Source: Sphingomonadales bacterium
Lineage (GTDB): Bacteria; Pseudomonadota; Alphaproteobacteria; Sphingomonadales; Sphingomonadaceae
Length of the DNA: 64,000 nucleotides
Assembly: GCA_016714795.1 (NCBI GenBank)
Contig: JADKCA010000001.1
Coordinates: forward strand, 62,001-126,000
Direction: 5' to 3'
Of this stretch, positions 1-7,578 are shown in pieces (the stretch's first letter is position 1; every line of letters starts with the position of its first letter). Made by a program: the position numbers and the translations under genes. The notes below the pieces were generated by a model, which saw only the letters and a program-made list of their open reading frames with translations, did no database searches and was not told where the DNA came from.

Positions 1-253
1 AGACGTTGGGCGGGATCAGCCTGTTGGCGCGCGCCAGCCACGAATCGGGCCAGGCTGCCTCGTAACTGGAGACGATCAGGTAAAAATCGAGCATCAGCCC
101 GTCGAGCTGGCTTTCGCGCAGGCAGGAACCATAGAAGAGCACCGCGCGCGATGCGGCACCATATTGAGCAGCAATCGCGGTCGCCATCTCGGTCACGCGC
201 GGATCGACCGGCTCCGCCATTTCGGCGGCCAGAAAGGCAGCAACGGGGGTCAC
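1..253 (-). CDS. nucleotidyltransferase-like protein (partial, runs off left edge)
   Basis: Only the first ~84 codons are inside the window. The GTG start at 253 overlaps the TGA of the upstream lipid-kinase gene (GTGA), so the two are translationally coupled. Residues ~40-62 read FYGSCLRES...LMLDFYLIV, which resembles the GS...DxD strand-turn-strand signature of the nucleotidyltransferase fold, with a single clear acidic residue where two are usual. A substrate cannot be named. Position directly downstream of a lipid kinase suggests transfer of a nucleotide or head group to a lipid phosphate, but that is inference. An internal ATG twelve codons in is an alternative start. Confidence 0.55.
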   Translation of the reverse strand, partial: MTPVAAFLAAEMAEPVDPRVTEMATAIAAQYGAASRAVLFYGSCLRESQLDGLMLDFYLIVSSYEAAWPDSWLARANRLIPPNV

Positions 254-1212
254 GCCGCGAGGCGCAGGAAATTCATGGGGGCAGTGGCGCGCAGCACGAT
301 CGGGCGACCGGCCTTGGCGTGAAACTCTTCACCGTCCAGAATCACGCTGGTATCGTCGCTTTCGATGCGGATCATGTCGCCATTGTGGATGTGCAGACCC
401 TTCACTTCATCCTGCCCCAACCGGCCCCGGATGCTGGTGACGAGCGTGCGCAGCAGCGACCAGCCCGACCGTTCGACTGCCATCAGCTTCATGCCGCTTT
501 CCGGCCCCGTGGTCGCGCCCAGAACCAGCCTTTCGAGCGTGGTGACGATCATGAACGCAAAATTGCCACTGATTTGCCCGTCACGGGTGAGAGAGACACT
601 GACCGGCTTGGGCTTGGGAGGCAGAAAGCGCCCGCTCAGCCCGGAAAACAGCGAGAAAAAGACGGCCAGCCCGGCCAGAACATGGCTCACGCCGTTGGGC
701 AGTCCCAGCGGATAGACCTTGTTGCGGCAATAAAGGATGGTGTCCGCCAGCCCCGCGCCGCCCAGAAACATGCCCAGCACCGCGCGGTTGCTATGCTCGC
801 CTTCGGTCAGCGCAATCAGCTCGCGCTCGACAATATGGTCTTCCATATCAGTCCGCGCGATTTCCAGGATTTGCTCCAGCGCCTTGACCGGATCTCCCAC
901 CGAACCCAGATCAAGCGCGATCAGATTGGTCTTGCCATTGGGCAACACTGCAACCGGGGGCGGATTGCCGCCAAAATGCGCGCCATTATGCAGTTCGGTG
1001 AGCGCAGCCTGCACCGTGCCGTCTCCGCCATTGATGACGAGCACGCGCGGGTGGACGCTGGCAATCGCCCTCAGCGCCTCGCCAGTGCGTTCGGCGCTTT
1101 CGGCCTCATAATGGAATATGTCGGGATGCTGCGCGCAATAAGTGCGGATACGCGGCAGCAATTCGCGGTTGCCCGTTGATTTTGGATTGGACAGGAGGGC
1201 AACCGCAACCAT
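250..1212 (-). CDS. diacylglycerol kinase family lipid kinase (LCB5-like)
   Basis: 320-residue DAGK-catalytic-domain protein, predicted to phosphorylate a membrane lipid hydroxyl (diacylglycerol, sphingoid base or ceramide) with ATP. The glycine-rich nucleotide motif INGGDGTVQAAL lies near residue 65 and the second motif PNGKTNLIALDLG near residue 100 (family form PxGTxND). A C-terminal beta domain carries the usual LDGE segment (ILDGEEFHAKAG). The ATG at 1212 is chosen because it lies 4 nt past the stop of the DUF2141 gene; a longer in-frame extension would overlap that gene. It is flanked by a DUF2141 gene and an NTase-like gene in one operon. In Caulobacter a DAGK-family enzyme (CpgB) is a ceramide kinase, so a sphingolipid substrate is plausible here, but specificity is not readable from sequence. 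Confidence 0.85.
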   Translation of the reverse strand: MVAVALLSNPKSTGNRELLPRIRTYCAQHPDIFHYEAESAERTGEALRAIASVHPRVLVINGGDGTVQAALTELHNGAHFGGNPPPVAVLPNGKTNLIALDLGSVGDPVKALEQILEIARTDMEDHIVERELIALTEGEHSNRAVLGMFLGGAGLADTILYCRNKVYPLGLPNGVSHVLAGLAVFFSLFSGLSGRFLPPKPKPVSVSLTRDGQISGNFAFMIVTTLERLVLGATTGPESGMKLMAVERSGWSLLRTLVTSIRGRLGQDEVKGLHIHNGDMIRIESDDTSVILDGEEFHAKAGRPIVLRATAPMNFLRLAA

Positions 1213-1216
1213 GCGT

Positions 1217-1738
1217 TCAGGCTCCCACAGCCCGGAAAGAGCCGCCTTGCAGATACTTGACGACAATCGGCACCGTTGTCACGCCCTGACCCACATTGAT
1301 GACGACTTTCTCTGCCGGGGGCTTGCGGCCCAGCATGAAATCCAGAAACGACACGCTGGGATTGCCGGATACGCCTGCACCATCAGCCTTGTCAGTATCA
1401 TCATTGGCGTTGATGTCATGCCGGATGTCGATGACATAGCCACCCGCGCGCGGCACACCCACGCACACATCCACCGGACCGCTGGATGTGACAGGGACAA
1501 CGACGCGCGCCAGACGCGCCTTTTTGTCAAACCAGCTCTTCGGATTGTTGCCGGCAAAGGTGCGGACGCGGATGGTGCCCGCGCGCGATTTCAGGCCTGT
1601 CACGCGGACAAGCAGGGCCGGGCCTGCGCCAGACTGACAGCGCGGGGCTTCCGGGCCGAGAATCGCGGCGTCAGCAATAGCGACCGGCGCGGCCAGAACC
1701 GAAAGCGCGGCCAGCGCCAATCCTGAAAATTTCAACAT
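1217..1738 (-). CDS. DUF2141-family secreted protein
   Basis: 173-residue protein with a clear Sec signal peptide: a hydrophobic stretch at residues 5-20 ending VAIADA. The body contains the DUF2141 pattern LLVRVTGLKSRAGTIRVRTF followed by a WFDKKARL stretch and a PRAGGYVIDIRHDINAND segment, as in this periplasmic beta-sandwich family of unknown function. ATG 1738 is preceded by GAGGAG at the correct distance; a TTG six bases upstream is less likely. It is first in the operon with the lipid kinase and NTase-like gene, suggesting an envelope-lipid role. The gap to the divergent lptF is about 125 nt. Confidence 0.75.
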   Translation of the reverse strand: MLKFSGLALAALSVLAAPVAIADAAILGPEAPRCQSGAGPALLVRVTGLKSRAGTIRVRTFAGNNPKSWFDKKARLARVVVPVTSSGPVDVCVGVPRAGGYVIDIRHDINANDDTDKADGAGVSGNPSVSFLDFMLGRKPPAEKVVINVGQGVTTVPIVVKYLQGGSFRAVGA

Positions 1739-1863
1739 GACCAAAACACTCCTCGCGGCTATACCGGCGTCGCGTGACCGGGTCTTGTCCCTCTAACGGG
1801 AGTCCTTTGCACCGAGTTTGCGGCGAAAAAATGGTAATGGAGCGAGCGAGTTTTCACCCAGCA

Positions 1864-3066
1864 ATGCTGAACGCCGTAGACCGATATATTGCCCGGCAGA
1901 TTGCTGTGCCGCTCTTTTCGACGCTCGTGATCGCGGCGATGCTGCTTGTGCTCGACAAGATGCTGCGCCTGTTCGACTTTGTCGCACAAGAGGGCGGGCC
2001 GGTCAGCGTCGTCTGGCGGATGCTGGCGAACCTGCTGCCCGAATATCTCTCGCTGGGCATTCCCATCGGCGTGATGCTGGGCATTTTGCTGGCTTTTCGC
2101 AAGATCGCCATGTCGTCCGAGCTGGATGCGATGCGTGCCCTGGGACTGGGTTATACGCGCCTGCTGCGTGTGCCGTTCATTTACGCGATTGTGTTCATGG
2201 GCATTAATCTGGCGATTGTCGGCTTCGTCCAGCCCTATTCGCGCTATGCCTATGAAGGCTTGCGGTTCGAATTGCGCTCTGGCGCGCTGGGGGCGTCGAT
2301 CAAGGTGGGTGAATTCACCAAGCTGGGCAAGCGCATGACGCTGCGGATCGAGCAGAGCATGAATGACGGGCGCGATCTCCGAGGCATTTTCGTGATGACC
2401 GAGGCCAAGAACGGCAAATCCTTGGCGGTGACGGCTGAGAAGGGCACGTTCCTGGCCACCGATGATCCCGACACGATCATTCTGCGGCTGGCGAACGGGG
2501 TGCTGGTGCATGATGCGCCCAACTATAAAGTGCCGCGCGTGCTGAGCTTTACCGGGCATGATCTGCCCATTGACCTGCCCAAGATCGAGGCGTTCCGCAG
2601 TCGCGGTGGCAAGGACCGCGAGCGGACGATGCCCGAACTCGTCCAGATCGGGAACGACCCGCGCCTGCCCAAATTGCTGCGCGATGAAAGCATTGCCAAT
2701 TTCCATTTCAGGCTGGTGGAAGTGGCGATGATGCTGCTCCTGCCCTTCCTCGCCATTGCGCTGGCGGTGCCACCAAAGCGCTCCTCCTCGGCGCTCGGTG
2801 TGTTCCTCTCCATCGTGATGGTGGTCGCCTATCACAAGATCAACGAATATGCGGAAAGCATGGGCTCGCTTGGGAAGATAGACCCCTTCCTTGCGCTGTG
2901 GGTGCCGTTCCTGCTGTTCGCGGCGCTGATCCTGAAAATGTATTACACGCTTGCCCATGTGCCCGGAGGCCAGCCGATTGCGGTGCTTGAAAATCTGTTC
3001 GCGCGAATCGGCCCGCTGTTCCGCAGGCTGGCGGTGAAACTCCGCCTGATCAGTGCGGAGGTCTGA
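1864..3066 (+). CDS. lptF: LPS export ABC transporter permease LptF
   Basis: 400-residue inner-membrane permease of the LptB2FG machine that extracts LPS from the inner membrane and passes it to the LptC-LptA bridge. Family architecture is visible: three N-terminal membrane helices (about residues 14-35, 55-78, 98-120, including the GIPIGVMLGILLAFRKIA coupling region), a periplasmic beta-jellyroll-like domain (~125-270) and three C-terminal helices (~280-360). lptG follows after 4 nt. The start is set at ATG 1864, where homology begins (LNAVDRYIARQ); an in-frame ATG at 1831 would add 11 residues and has no clear ribosome site. Confidence 0.93.
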   Translation: MLNAVDRYIARQIAVPLFSTLVIAAMLLVLDKMLRLFDFVAQEGGPVSVVWRMLANLLPEYLSLGIPIGVMLGILLAFRKIAMSSELDAMRALGLGYTRLLRVPFIYAIVFMGINLAIVGFVQPYSRYAYEGLRFELRSGALGASIKVGEFTKLGKRMTLRIEQSMNDGRDLRGIFVMTEAKNGKSLAVTAEKGTFLATDDPDTIILRLANGVLVHDAPNYKVPRVLSFTGHDLPIDLPKIEAFRSRGGKDRERTMPELVQIGNDPRLPKLLRDESIANFHFRLVEVAMMLLLPFLAIALAVPPKRSSSALGVFLSIVMVVAYHKINEYAESMGSLGKIDPFLALWVPFLLFAALILKMYYTLAHVPGGQPIAVLENLFARIGPLFRRLAVKLRLISAEV

Positions 3067-3070
3067 GGCG

Positions 3071-4165
3071 ATGGCCAACAGCATGTTCCCCTCGCGCACC
3101 ATCACCACCTATGTGGCCAAAGCGTTCATCGTGCGCACGCTCGCCGTGCTGTTCGCGCTGGTGCTGGTGCTCCAGACGCTCGATCTGCTGGGCGAATCGG
3201 GCAAGGTGCTGGCCTATCCCGGAAATGGCAGTGGGGAGTTGTGGACCTATGTCAGCCTGCGCGCGCCGCAAATCATCGCCCGCTTCCTGCCATTTTCGGT
3301 GCTGCTGGGCACGCTTATCACGCTGATGACGCTGAACCAGAATAGCGAAGTGATCGCCATGAAGGCGGCGGGCCTCTCTGCGCATCAGGTGCTGGCCCCG
3401 CTGTTCGTGGCGGCGCTGGGCATTTCAGTCGTCTCGTTCGCGTTCAATGACCGTATCGTCAGCCGCGCCACGCGCACGCTTGACCGATGGGAGAAAGCGG
3501 ATTTCGGACCTTTGCCCAAGGATGCAGCGGCCCCCACCAATGTCTGGGTGCGCGATGGCAATAATCTGATCAACGCCCGCTCGGTCAGCGGTAAAGGCAC
3601 AGACACGCGCCTGGAAGATGTGACGATCTACAATCGTGGCAGCGGTGCGCTGGATGCCATCATCCGCGCGCCCGAAGCCCGCACCAGCGGCCATGAGTGG
3701 CAGCTGGACAAGGCGCGCCGTTTTGATGTTGCCAAGGGCACCGAAAGTGATCTGGGGACGATCCGTGTGGGGGCTGGGGTGCGGCCCGAACAATTCACGC
3801 TGGCGGCCATCGATCCTGATGAAAAATCCTTTCGTTCCCTGTGGAACGACATTCGCAACCTGAAAGCCGCCGGACGCCCCACGGCGGAAATTGAAGGCGG
3901 GCTGTGGCACAAGCTTTCCGGCCCGCTCTCTGCATTGCTGATGCCACTGCTGGGTGCCGTGGCGGGCTTTGGCATTGCGCGGTCTGGCCGCCTGTTCATC
4001 CGCGCCGTGGTGGGCATGGCATTGGGCTTTGCCTATTTTGTGGGCGATAATTTCGGCCTCGCCATGGGGAGTCTGGGCGCATACCCGCCCATGCTCGCAG
4101 CGTGGGGGCCGTTCTTCCTGTTTCTGCTGATTGGCGAATATGTGCTGATCAAGACGGAAGAATAG
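3071..4165 (+). CDS. lptG: LPS export ABC transporter permease LptG
   Basis: 364-residue partner permease of LptF. It starts FPSRTITTYVAKAFIVRTLAVLFALVLVLQTLDLLGE, typical of LptG, with a second helix around residues 60-85, a central periplasmic domain (~115-265) and C-terminal helices ending LFLLIGEYVLIKTEE. The ATG at 3071 lies 4 nt after the lptF stop with GGAG inside the end of lptF, so the pair is co-translated. Its last 17 nt overlap the end of the convergent JAMM-protease gene. Confidence 0.93.
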   Translation: MANSMFPSRTITTYVAKAFIVRTLAVLFALVLVLQTLDLLGESGKVLAYPGNGSGELWTYVSLRAPQIIARFLPFSVLLGTLITLMTLNQNSEVIAMKAAGLSAHQVLAPLFVAALGISVVSFAFNDRIVSRATRTLDRWEKADFGPLPKDAAAPTNVWVRDGNNLINARSVSGKGTDTRLEDVTIYNRGSGALDAIIRAPEARTSGHEWQLDKARRFDVAKGTESDLGTIRVGAGVRPEQFTLAAIDPDEKSFRSLWNDIRNLKAAGRPTAEIEGGLWHKLSGPLSALLMPLLGAVAGFGIARSGRLFIRAVVGMALGFAYFVGDNFGLAMGSLGAYPPMLAAWGPFFLFLLIGEYVLIKTEE

Positions 4166-4535
4166 CGAGGGATTCGAATCTGTCCGCTCGATAGCGCCAG
4201 GCGCTGATCTGCCCGTTCGCCACAATTACCCACACACTGCCCGGCTCTGCTGCCTCGGCATCGCGGGGAGAGGGCTCCGCCTTGCCATTGGGGTGGGAGT
4301 GGTAGCAGCCGATGATCGCGGGGCCGCCTGCGCGCGCGGTTTTGTGGGCGGTGACCAGAATGGCGGGGTCGATCTCGAAGCCGGTGGCCGGATCTGGGGC
4401 GGAGTTGGCGGCGGGCAGGATGTTCGTCACGCGCAGGCCTTCCCCCAGCAACAGGCCGCAAATTTCCCGGTCCGGCGTGGCGTGGGCGGCGTCACGCATT
4501 GTGGCGCGGAAGGCAAGGGGCAGGATCAGGTCCAT
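4149..4535 (-). CDS. JAMM/MPN-domain metalloprotease (Mov34/Rad24 family)
   Basis: 128-residue single-domain MPN+ protein. All JAMM zinc ligands are visible: an upstream Glu in REICGLLLGE (~residue 24) and the HSHPNGKAEPSPRD block (H-x-H-x7-S-x2-D, ~residues 84-97). Bacterial stand-alone members remove C-terminal peptides or ubiquitin-like modifiers, for example processing of sulfur-carrier proteins; no such partner is adjacent here, so the substrate is unknown. The start is MDLILPLAF at 4535; an upstream in-frame start at 4562 would add nine residues. It converges on lptG. Confidence 0.8.
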   Translation of the reverse strand: MDLILPLAFRATMRDAAHATPDREICGLLLGEGLRVTNILPAANSAPDPATGFEIDPAILVTAHKTARAGGPAIIGCYHSHPNGKAEPSPRDAEAAEPGSVWVIVANGQISAWRYRADRFESLAILPS

Positions 4536-4657
4536 GCTACGAAGCTGCCGCGCCGCGCGCATTGACGCAAGCTCTGGCGTTTTGCTGCGCGGAGTGCTTA
4601 GGGACGGAACGCAATCAAACGCCCGACGCGAACGGATCGGAAAACAGGAGCCTTCCC

Positions 4658-5161
4658 ATGGACGAACAGGACAAGAAGACCGCGCTGCGCATGATCCCCT
4701 ATGGCCTTTATGTGATGACCGCTGTGGGCAAAGGCGCGGCCCCGGCTGCCGCGACCATCAACTGGGTGACGCAGACCAGCTTTGCACCGCCGCTGCTGGC
4801 GCTGGGTGTCCGCCCCGATTCGGGTGTCTATGGGGCCGCGACCGAGACCGGCCATTTCGTGCTCAACATCCTTGGCAAGGGGCAGCAGGCTGCGGCCTTC
4901 ACCTTCTTCAAGCCCGCACAGCTGGAAGACGGTAAATTGTCGGGCGAAGAGATTGGCTGGGCCGCAAATGGCGCGCCGATCATCAAATCCGCTGCCGCGT
5001 CGATCGAGTGCCGCGTGGCGCAGGTGGTGGAACTGGGTGATCACCACACCATCGTTGCTGAAGTCACCGCCGTTCACCTGCACAAACAGCCCGAAGGCCG
5101 CCCCGATGAAGCCGTGCTGGAGATGAAGGATCTGGGCGAGAAAGTGTTTTACGGCGGGTGA
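4658..5161 (+). CDS. flavin reductase family protein (FMN-binding split barrel)
   Basis: 167-residue protein of the flavin-reductase-like family, which binds FMN and uses NAD(P)H to supply reduced flavin. The N-terminal IPYGLYVMTAVGKG and the segment INWVTQTSFAPPLLALGVRPDSG match the substrate and FMN-binding strands of the split barrel, followed by FVLNILGKGQ. ATG 4658 has a CAGGAG ribosome site 7 nt upstream. The stop is fused to the rluD start (GTGA). No monooxygenase partner is adjacent, so its electron acceptor is unknown. Confidence 0.82.
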   Translation: MDEQDKKTALRMIPYGLYVMTAVGKGAAPAAATINWVTQTSFAPPLLALGVRPDSGVYGAATETGHFVLNILGKGQQAAAFTFFKPAQLEDGKLSGEEIGWAANGAPIIKSAAASIECRVAQVVELGDHHTIVAEVTAVHLHKQPEGRPDEAVLEMKDLGEKVFYGG

Positions 5162-6108
5162 GCGAGGAACGCTTTCCGGTCCTGCTTCCTGAGGACATGG
5201 CCGGATGGCGGCTGGATCGGGCGCTTGCTGCGCTGGTCCCCACCTTGTCGCGCGAGCGGGTGAAGGCGCTTATCTCCACCGGACAGGTCGAGCTGGACGG
5301 CGCGCCGATGCGCGATCCGTCTGCCAAGGCGAAGCCGGGCATGGCGGGGTTCATCGCGATCCCCGCCCCCACGCCCGCGCATAATGTGGCGCAGGATATT
5401 CCGCTCGTCATTGTTTATGAGGACGAACATTTGCTGGTGGTGGACAAGCCCGCCGGCATGGTCGTTCACCCGGCGGCGGGCAATGCGGATGGCACACTGG
5501 TCAACGCGCTGCTCCATCATTGCGCAGGGCGCTTGTCAGGCATTGGCGGGGTTGCGCGGCCCGGTATTGTCCATCGCATCGACAAGGATACATCGGGCCT
5601 GCTGGTGGTTGCCAAGACCGATCCGGCGCATGAGGCGCTGTCCAAACAATTCGCCGCGCACAGCATCGATCGACGCTATGTCGCGGTCGCCGCCGGAAAG
5701 CCGATGACGGGCTCCGGCACGGTCGATGCCGCGCTCGCCCGGTCATCGCATGATCGCAAGAAGGTGGCGATTGTGGAGGCGGATCGCGGCAAGCGCGCGG
5801 TAACGCACTGGACGCTGACGGAAATGCTGAAGCGCGATGCGGCGTTGATCGAATGTCGGCTGGAAACGGGCCGCACGCATCAGGTGCGTGTCCATATGGC
5901 GTCTATCGGGCATCCGCTTGTGGGAGACCCCGTCTATGGCCGCAGCCGCCATGTCCATCGCGAAATCTGCATGCGGCTCGATTTCCATCGCCAGGCGCTG
6001 CACGCGGCAGTTCTGGGATTTCGCCATCCGGTCTCGGGCGAAACCTTGACATTCCAAAGCCCCATCCCATCTGATATACAGCAACTGTTAAGCGCACTTC
6101 GCGCATAA
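5158..6108 (+). CDS. rluD: 23S rRNA pseudouridine synthase RluD
   Basis: 316-residue RluA-family enzyme, expected to make pseudouridines 1911/1915/1917 in helix 69 of 23S rRNA. An N-terminal S4 RNA-binding domain (~residues 14-75, RLDRALAALVPTLSRERVK) precedes the catalytic domain with HRIDKDTSGLLVVAKT, whose Asp142 is the catalytic residue, and the RTHQVRVHMASIGHPLVGDP motif near residue 240. The GTG start at 5158 overlaps the previous gene's TGA. RluD rather than RluC is preferred from the overall sequence; no experimental-level evidence is available. Confidence 0.88.
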   Translation: MSEERFPVLLPEDMAGWRLDRALAALVPTLSRERVKALISTGQVELDGAPMRDPSAKAKPGMAGFIAIPAPTPAHNVAQDIPLVIVYEDEHLLVVDKPAGMVVHPAAGNADGTLVNALLHHCAGRLSGIGGVARPGIVHRIDKDTSGLLVVAKTDPAHEALSKQFAAHSIDRRYVAVAAGKPMTGSGTVDAALARSSHDRKKVAIVEADRGKRAVTHWTLTEMLKRDAALIECRLETGRTHQVRVHMASIGHPLVGDPVYGRSRHVHREICMRLDFHRQALHAAVLGFRHPVSGETLTFQSPIPSDIQQLLSALRA

Positions 6109-6164
6109 CGGTCTGCGAACGTAGCGCCGGTCTCAATCAGGCGCTCGGTTCAGGAGGAAGTTCA

Positions 6165-7085
6165 ATGCCCGGCAAGTCGCTGGTCGTCAAACGCAAGGCC
6201 CCGTCTTCGATCCCCGCTTTGTCGAGCGAGGACGGTCTCAACCGCTATCTGTCAGAAATTCGCAAATTCCCGCTGCTGAAGCCGGAAGAGGAATATATGC
6301 TCGCCAAGCGCTTTGAAGAGCATGGCGACACGGAAGCGGCACACAAGCTCGTCACTTCTCATCTGCGGCTCGTGGCGCGCATCGCCATGGGGTATCGCGG
6401 CTATGGCCTGCCGGTTTCCGAACTGATTGCAGAGGGCAATATCGGCCTGATGCAGGGCGTGAAGAAGTTCGAGCCGGATCGCGGCTTTCGTCTGGCAACC
6501 TATGCCATGTGGTGGATCAAGGCGAGCATTCAGGAGTTCATCCTGCGCAGCTGGAGCCTTGTGAAGCTGGGCACGACGGCGGCGCAGAAGAAGCTGTTCT
6601 TCAACCTGCGCAAGATGAAATCGAACCTCGAAGCCTATGAGGATGGTGATCTGCGTCCCGAAGACGTGAAGAAGATCGCCAAGGATCTGGGCGTGTCTGA
6701 GGAAGACGTGATCTCCATGAACCGCCGCATGGCGAATGGCGGGGATACGTCGCTCAACATCATGATCGGCGAAGATGGCGACAATCAGTGGCAGGACACG
6801 CTGGTTGATGAAGGCCCATTGCAGGATGAAATTCTGGGCGATGCCGAAGAACGCATTTCGCGCCGCGCCATGCTGGTGGAGGCGATGGAAGGGCTGACGG
6901 ACCGCGAAAAGCAGATCCTCACCGAACGTCGCCTGATCGAAGAGCCGCGCACGCTGGAAGATCTCAGCGTGGAATTCGGTGTGAGCCGCGAACGCGTCCG
7001 CCAGATCGAAGTGCGCGCGTTTGAAAAGCTGCAAAAGGCGATGATGAAAATTGCAGGGGACCAGCAGGCGCTGCTGGCGGCTTGA
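6165..7085 (+). CDS. rpoH: RNA polymerase sigma-32 factor RpoH
   Basis: 306-residue heat-shock sigma factor. Region 1.2/2.1 starts at LNRYLSEIRKFPLLKPEEE, region 2.4 contains the FRLATYAMWWIKASIQEFIL block, the RpoH box lies around residues 135-150, and the region 4.2 helix-turn-helix is LEDLSVEFGVSRERVRQIE near residue 265. An AGGAGGAA ribosome site sits 6-8 nt before ATG 6165. The 56-nt gap from rluD allows its own promoter. Many alphaproteobacteria have two RpoH paralogues; only this one is in the window. Confidence 0.95.
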   Translation: MPGKSLVVKRKAPSSIPALSSEDGLNRYLSEIRKFPLLKPEEEYMLAKRFEEHGDTEAAHKLVTSHLRLVARIAMGYRGYGLPVSELIAEGNIGLMQGVKKFEPDRGFRLATYAMWWIKASIQEFILRSWSLVKLGTTAAQKKLFFNLRKMKSNLEAYEDGDLRPEDVKKIAKDLGVSEEDVISMNRRMANGGDTSLNIMIGEDGDNQWQDTLVDEGPLQDEILGDAEERISRRAMLVEAMEGLTDREKQILTERRLIEEPRTLEDLSVEFGVSRERVRQIEVRAFEKLQKAMMKIAGDQQALLAA

Positions 7086-7115
7086 TAGCTCAGGAAGACG
7101 GGGCTGGTGAGCTTC

Positions 7116-7140
7116 ATAAATAGGGACAGTCCCTATTTAT
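7116..7140. repeat. 25-bp perfect palindrome (arms ATAAATAGGGAC)
   Basis: Two 12-nt arms, 7116-7127 and 7129-7140, are exact reverse complements around a single A. It lies between the convergent rpoH and chorismate-mutase genes, so it could serve as a bidirectional transcription terminator. There is no U-tract, and the GGGACAGTCCC core resembles small dispersed palindromes found near REP-type elements in proteobacteria; the latter is from memory. Confidence 0.6.
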
Positions 7141-7192
7141 TGGTGCACTTGTGACACATCGCCGCCTGTGCGGGGGCGACGTGGCCTGACCC

Positions 7193-7477
7193 TCACCCCC
7201 GCGCCGCCAGCTTCTCATGATGGCGGATCACTTCATCGATGATGAAGCGCAGGAATTTTTCCGAGAATTCGGGATCCAGCCCCGCATCCGCCGCCAATTG
7301 CCGCAGCCGGGCGACCTGGCGTTCTTCGCGACCCGGATCGGCGGCAGGCAGCCTGACTTCGGCCTTGTAGCGGCCCACTTCCTGCGTCACCTTGAAGCGT
7401 TCGGCGAGCATGTGGATCAGCGCGGCGTCGATATTGTCGATGCTGGAGCGCAGGCGGGCAAGCTTGGGATCGGTCAT
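7193..7477 (-). CDS. chorismate mutase (AroQ class)
   Basis: 94-residue all-helical AroQ-type chorismate mutase, converting chorismate to prephenate for Phe/Tyr synthesis. The pattern LRSSIDNIDAALIHMLAERFKV then VGRYKAE...R...REERQVARLRQLA matches the family, with the conserved Arg, Lys39 and Glu52 of the active site in place; FLRFIIDEVIRHHEKL is the last helix. The start at 7477 is supported by AAGGAG 6 nt upstream. It stands alone, not fused to prephenate dehydratase, and is convergent with rpoH. Confidence 0.88.
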   Translation of the reverse strand: MTDPKLARLRSSIDNIDAALIHMLAERFKVTQEVGRYKAEVRLPAADPGREERQVARLRQLAADAGLDPEFSEKFLRFIIDEVIRHHEKLAARG

Positions 7478-7578
7478 CCCTGCTCCTTGGCCGGAAAGGG
7501 GGGCGGAATGCAAGAGCTTGAGTTGCCCCCCGTCCGCCTCTAGCCTTGCCAAAAGACCAGTTGGAGGAAACCGAGTTG

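Noticed and set aside
1759..3108. 449-codon minus-strand open frame opposite lptF
   Set aside because: Antisense shadow of lptF with no ribosome site and an Arg/His/Gln-rich composition.
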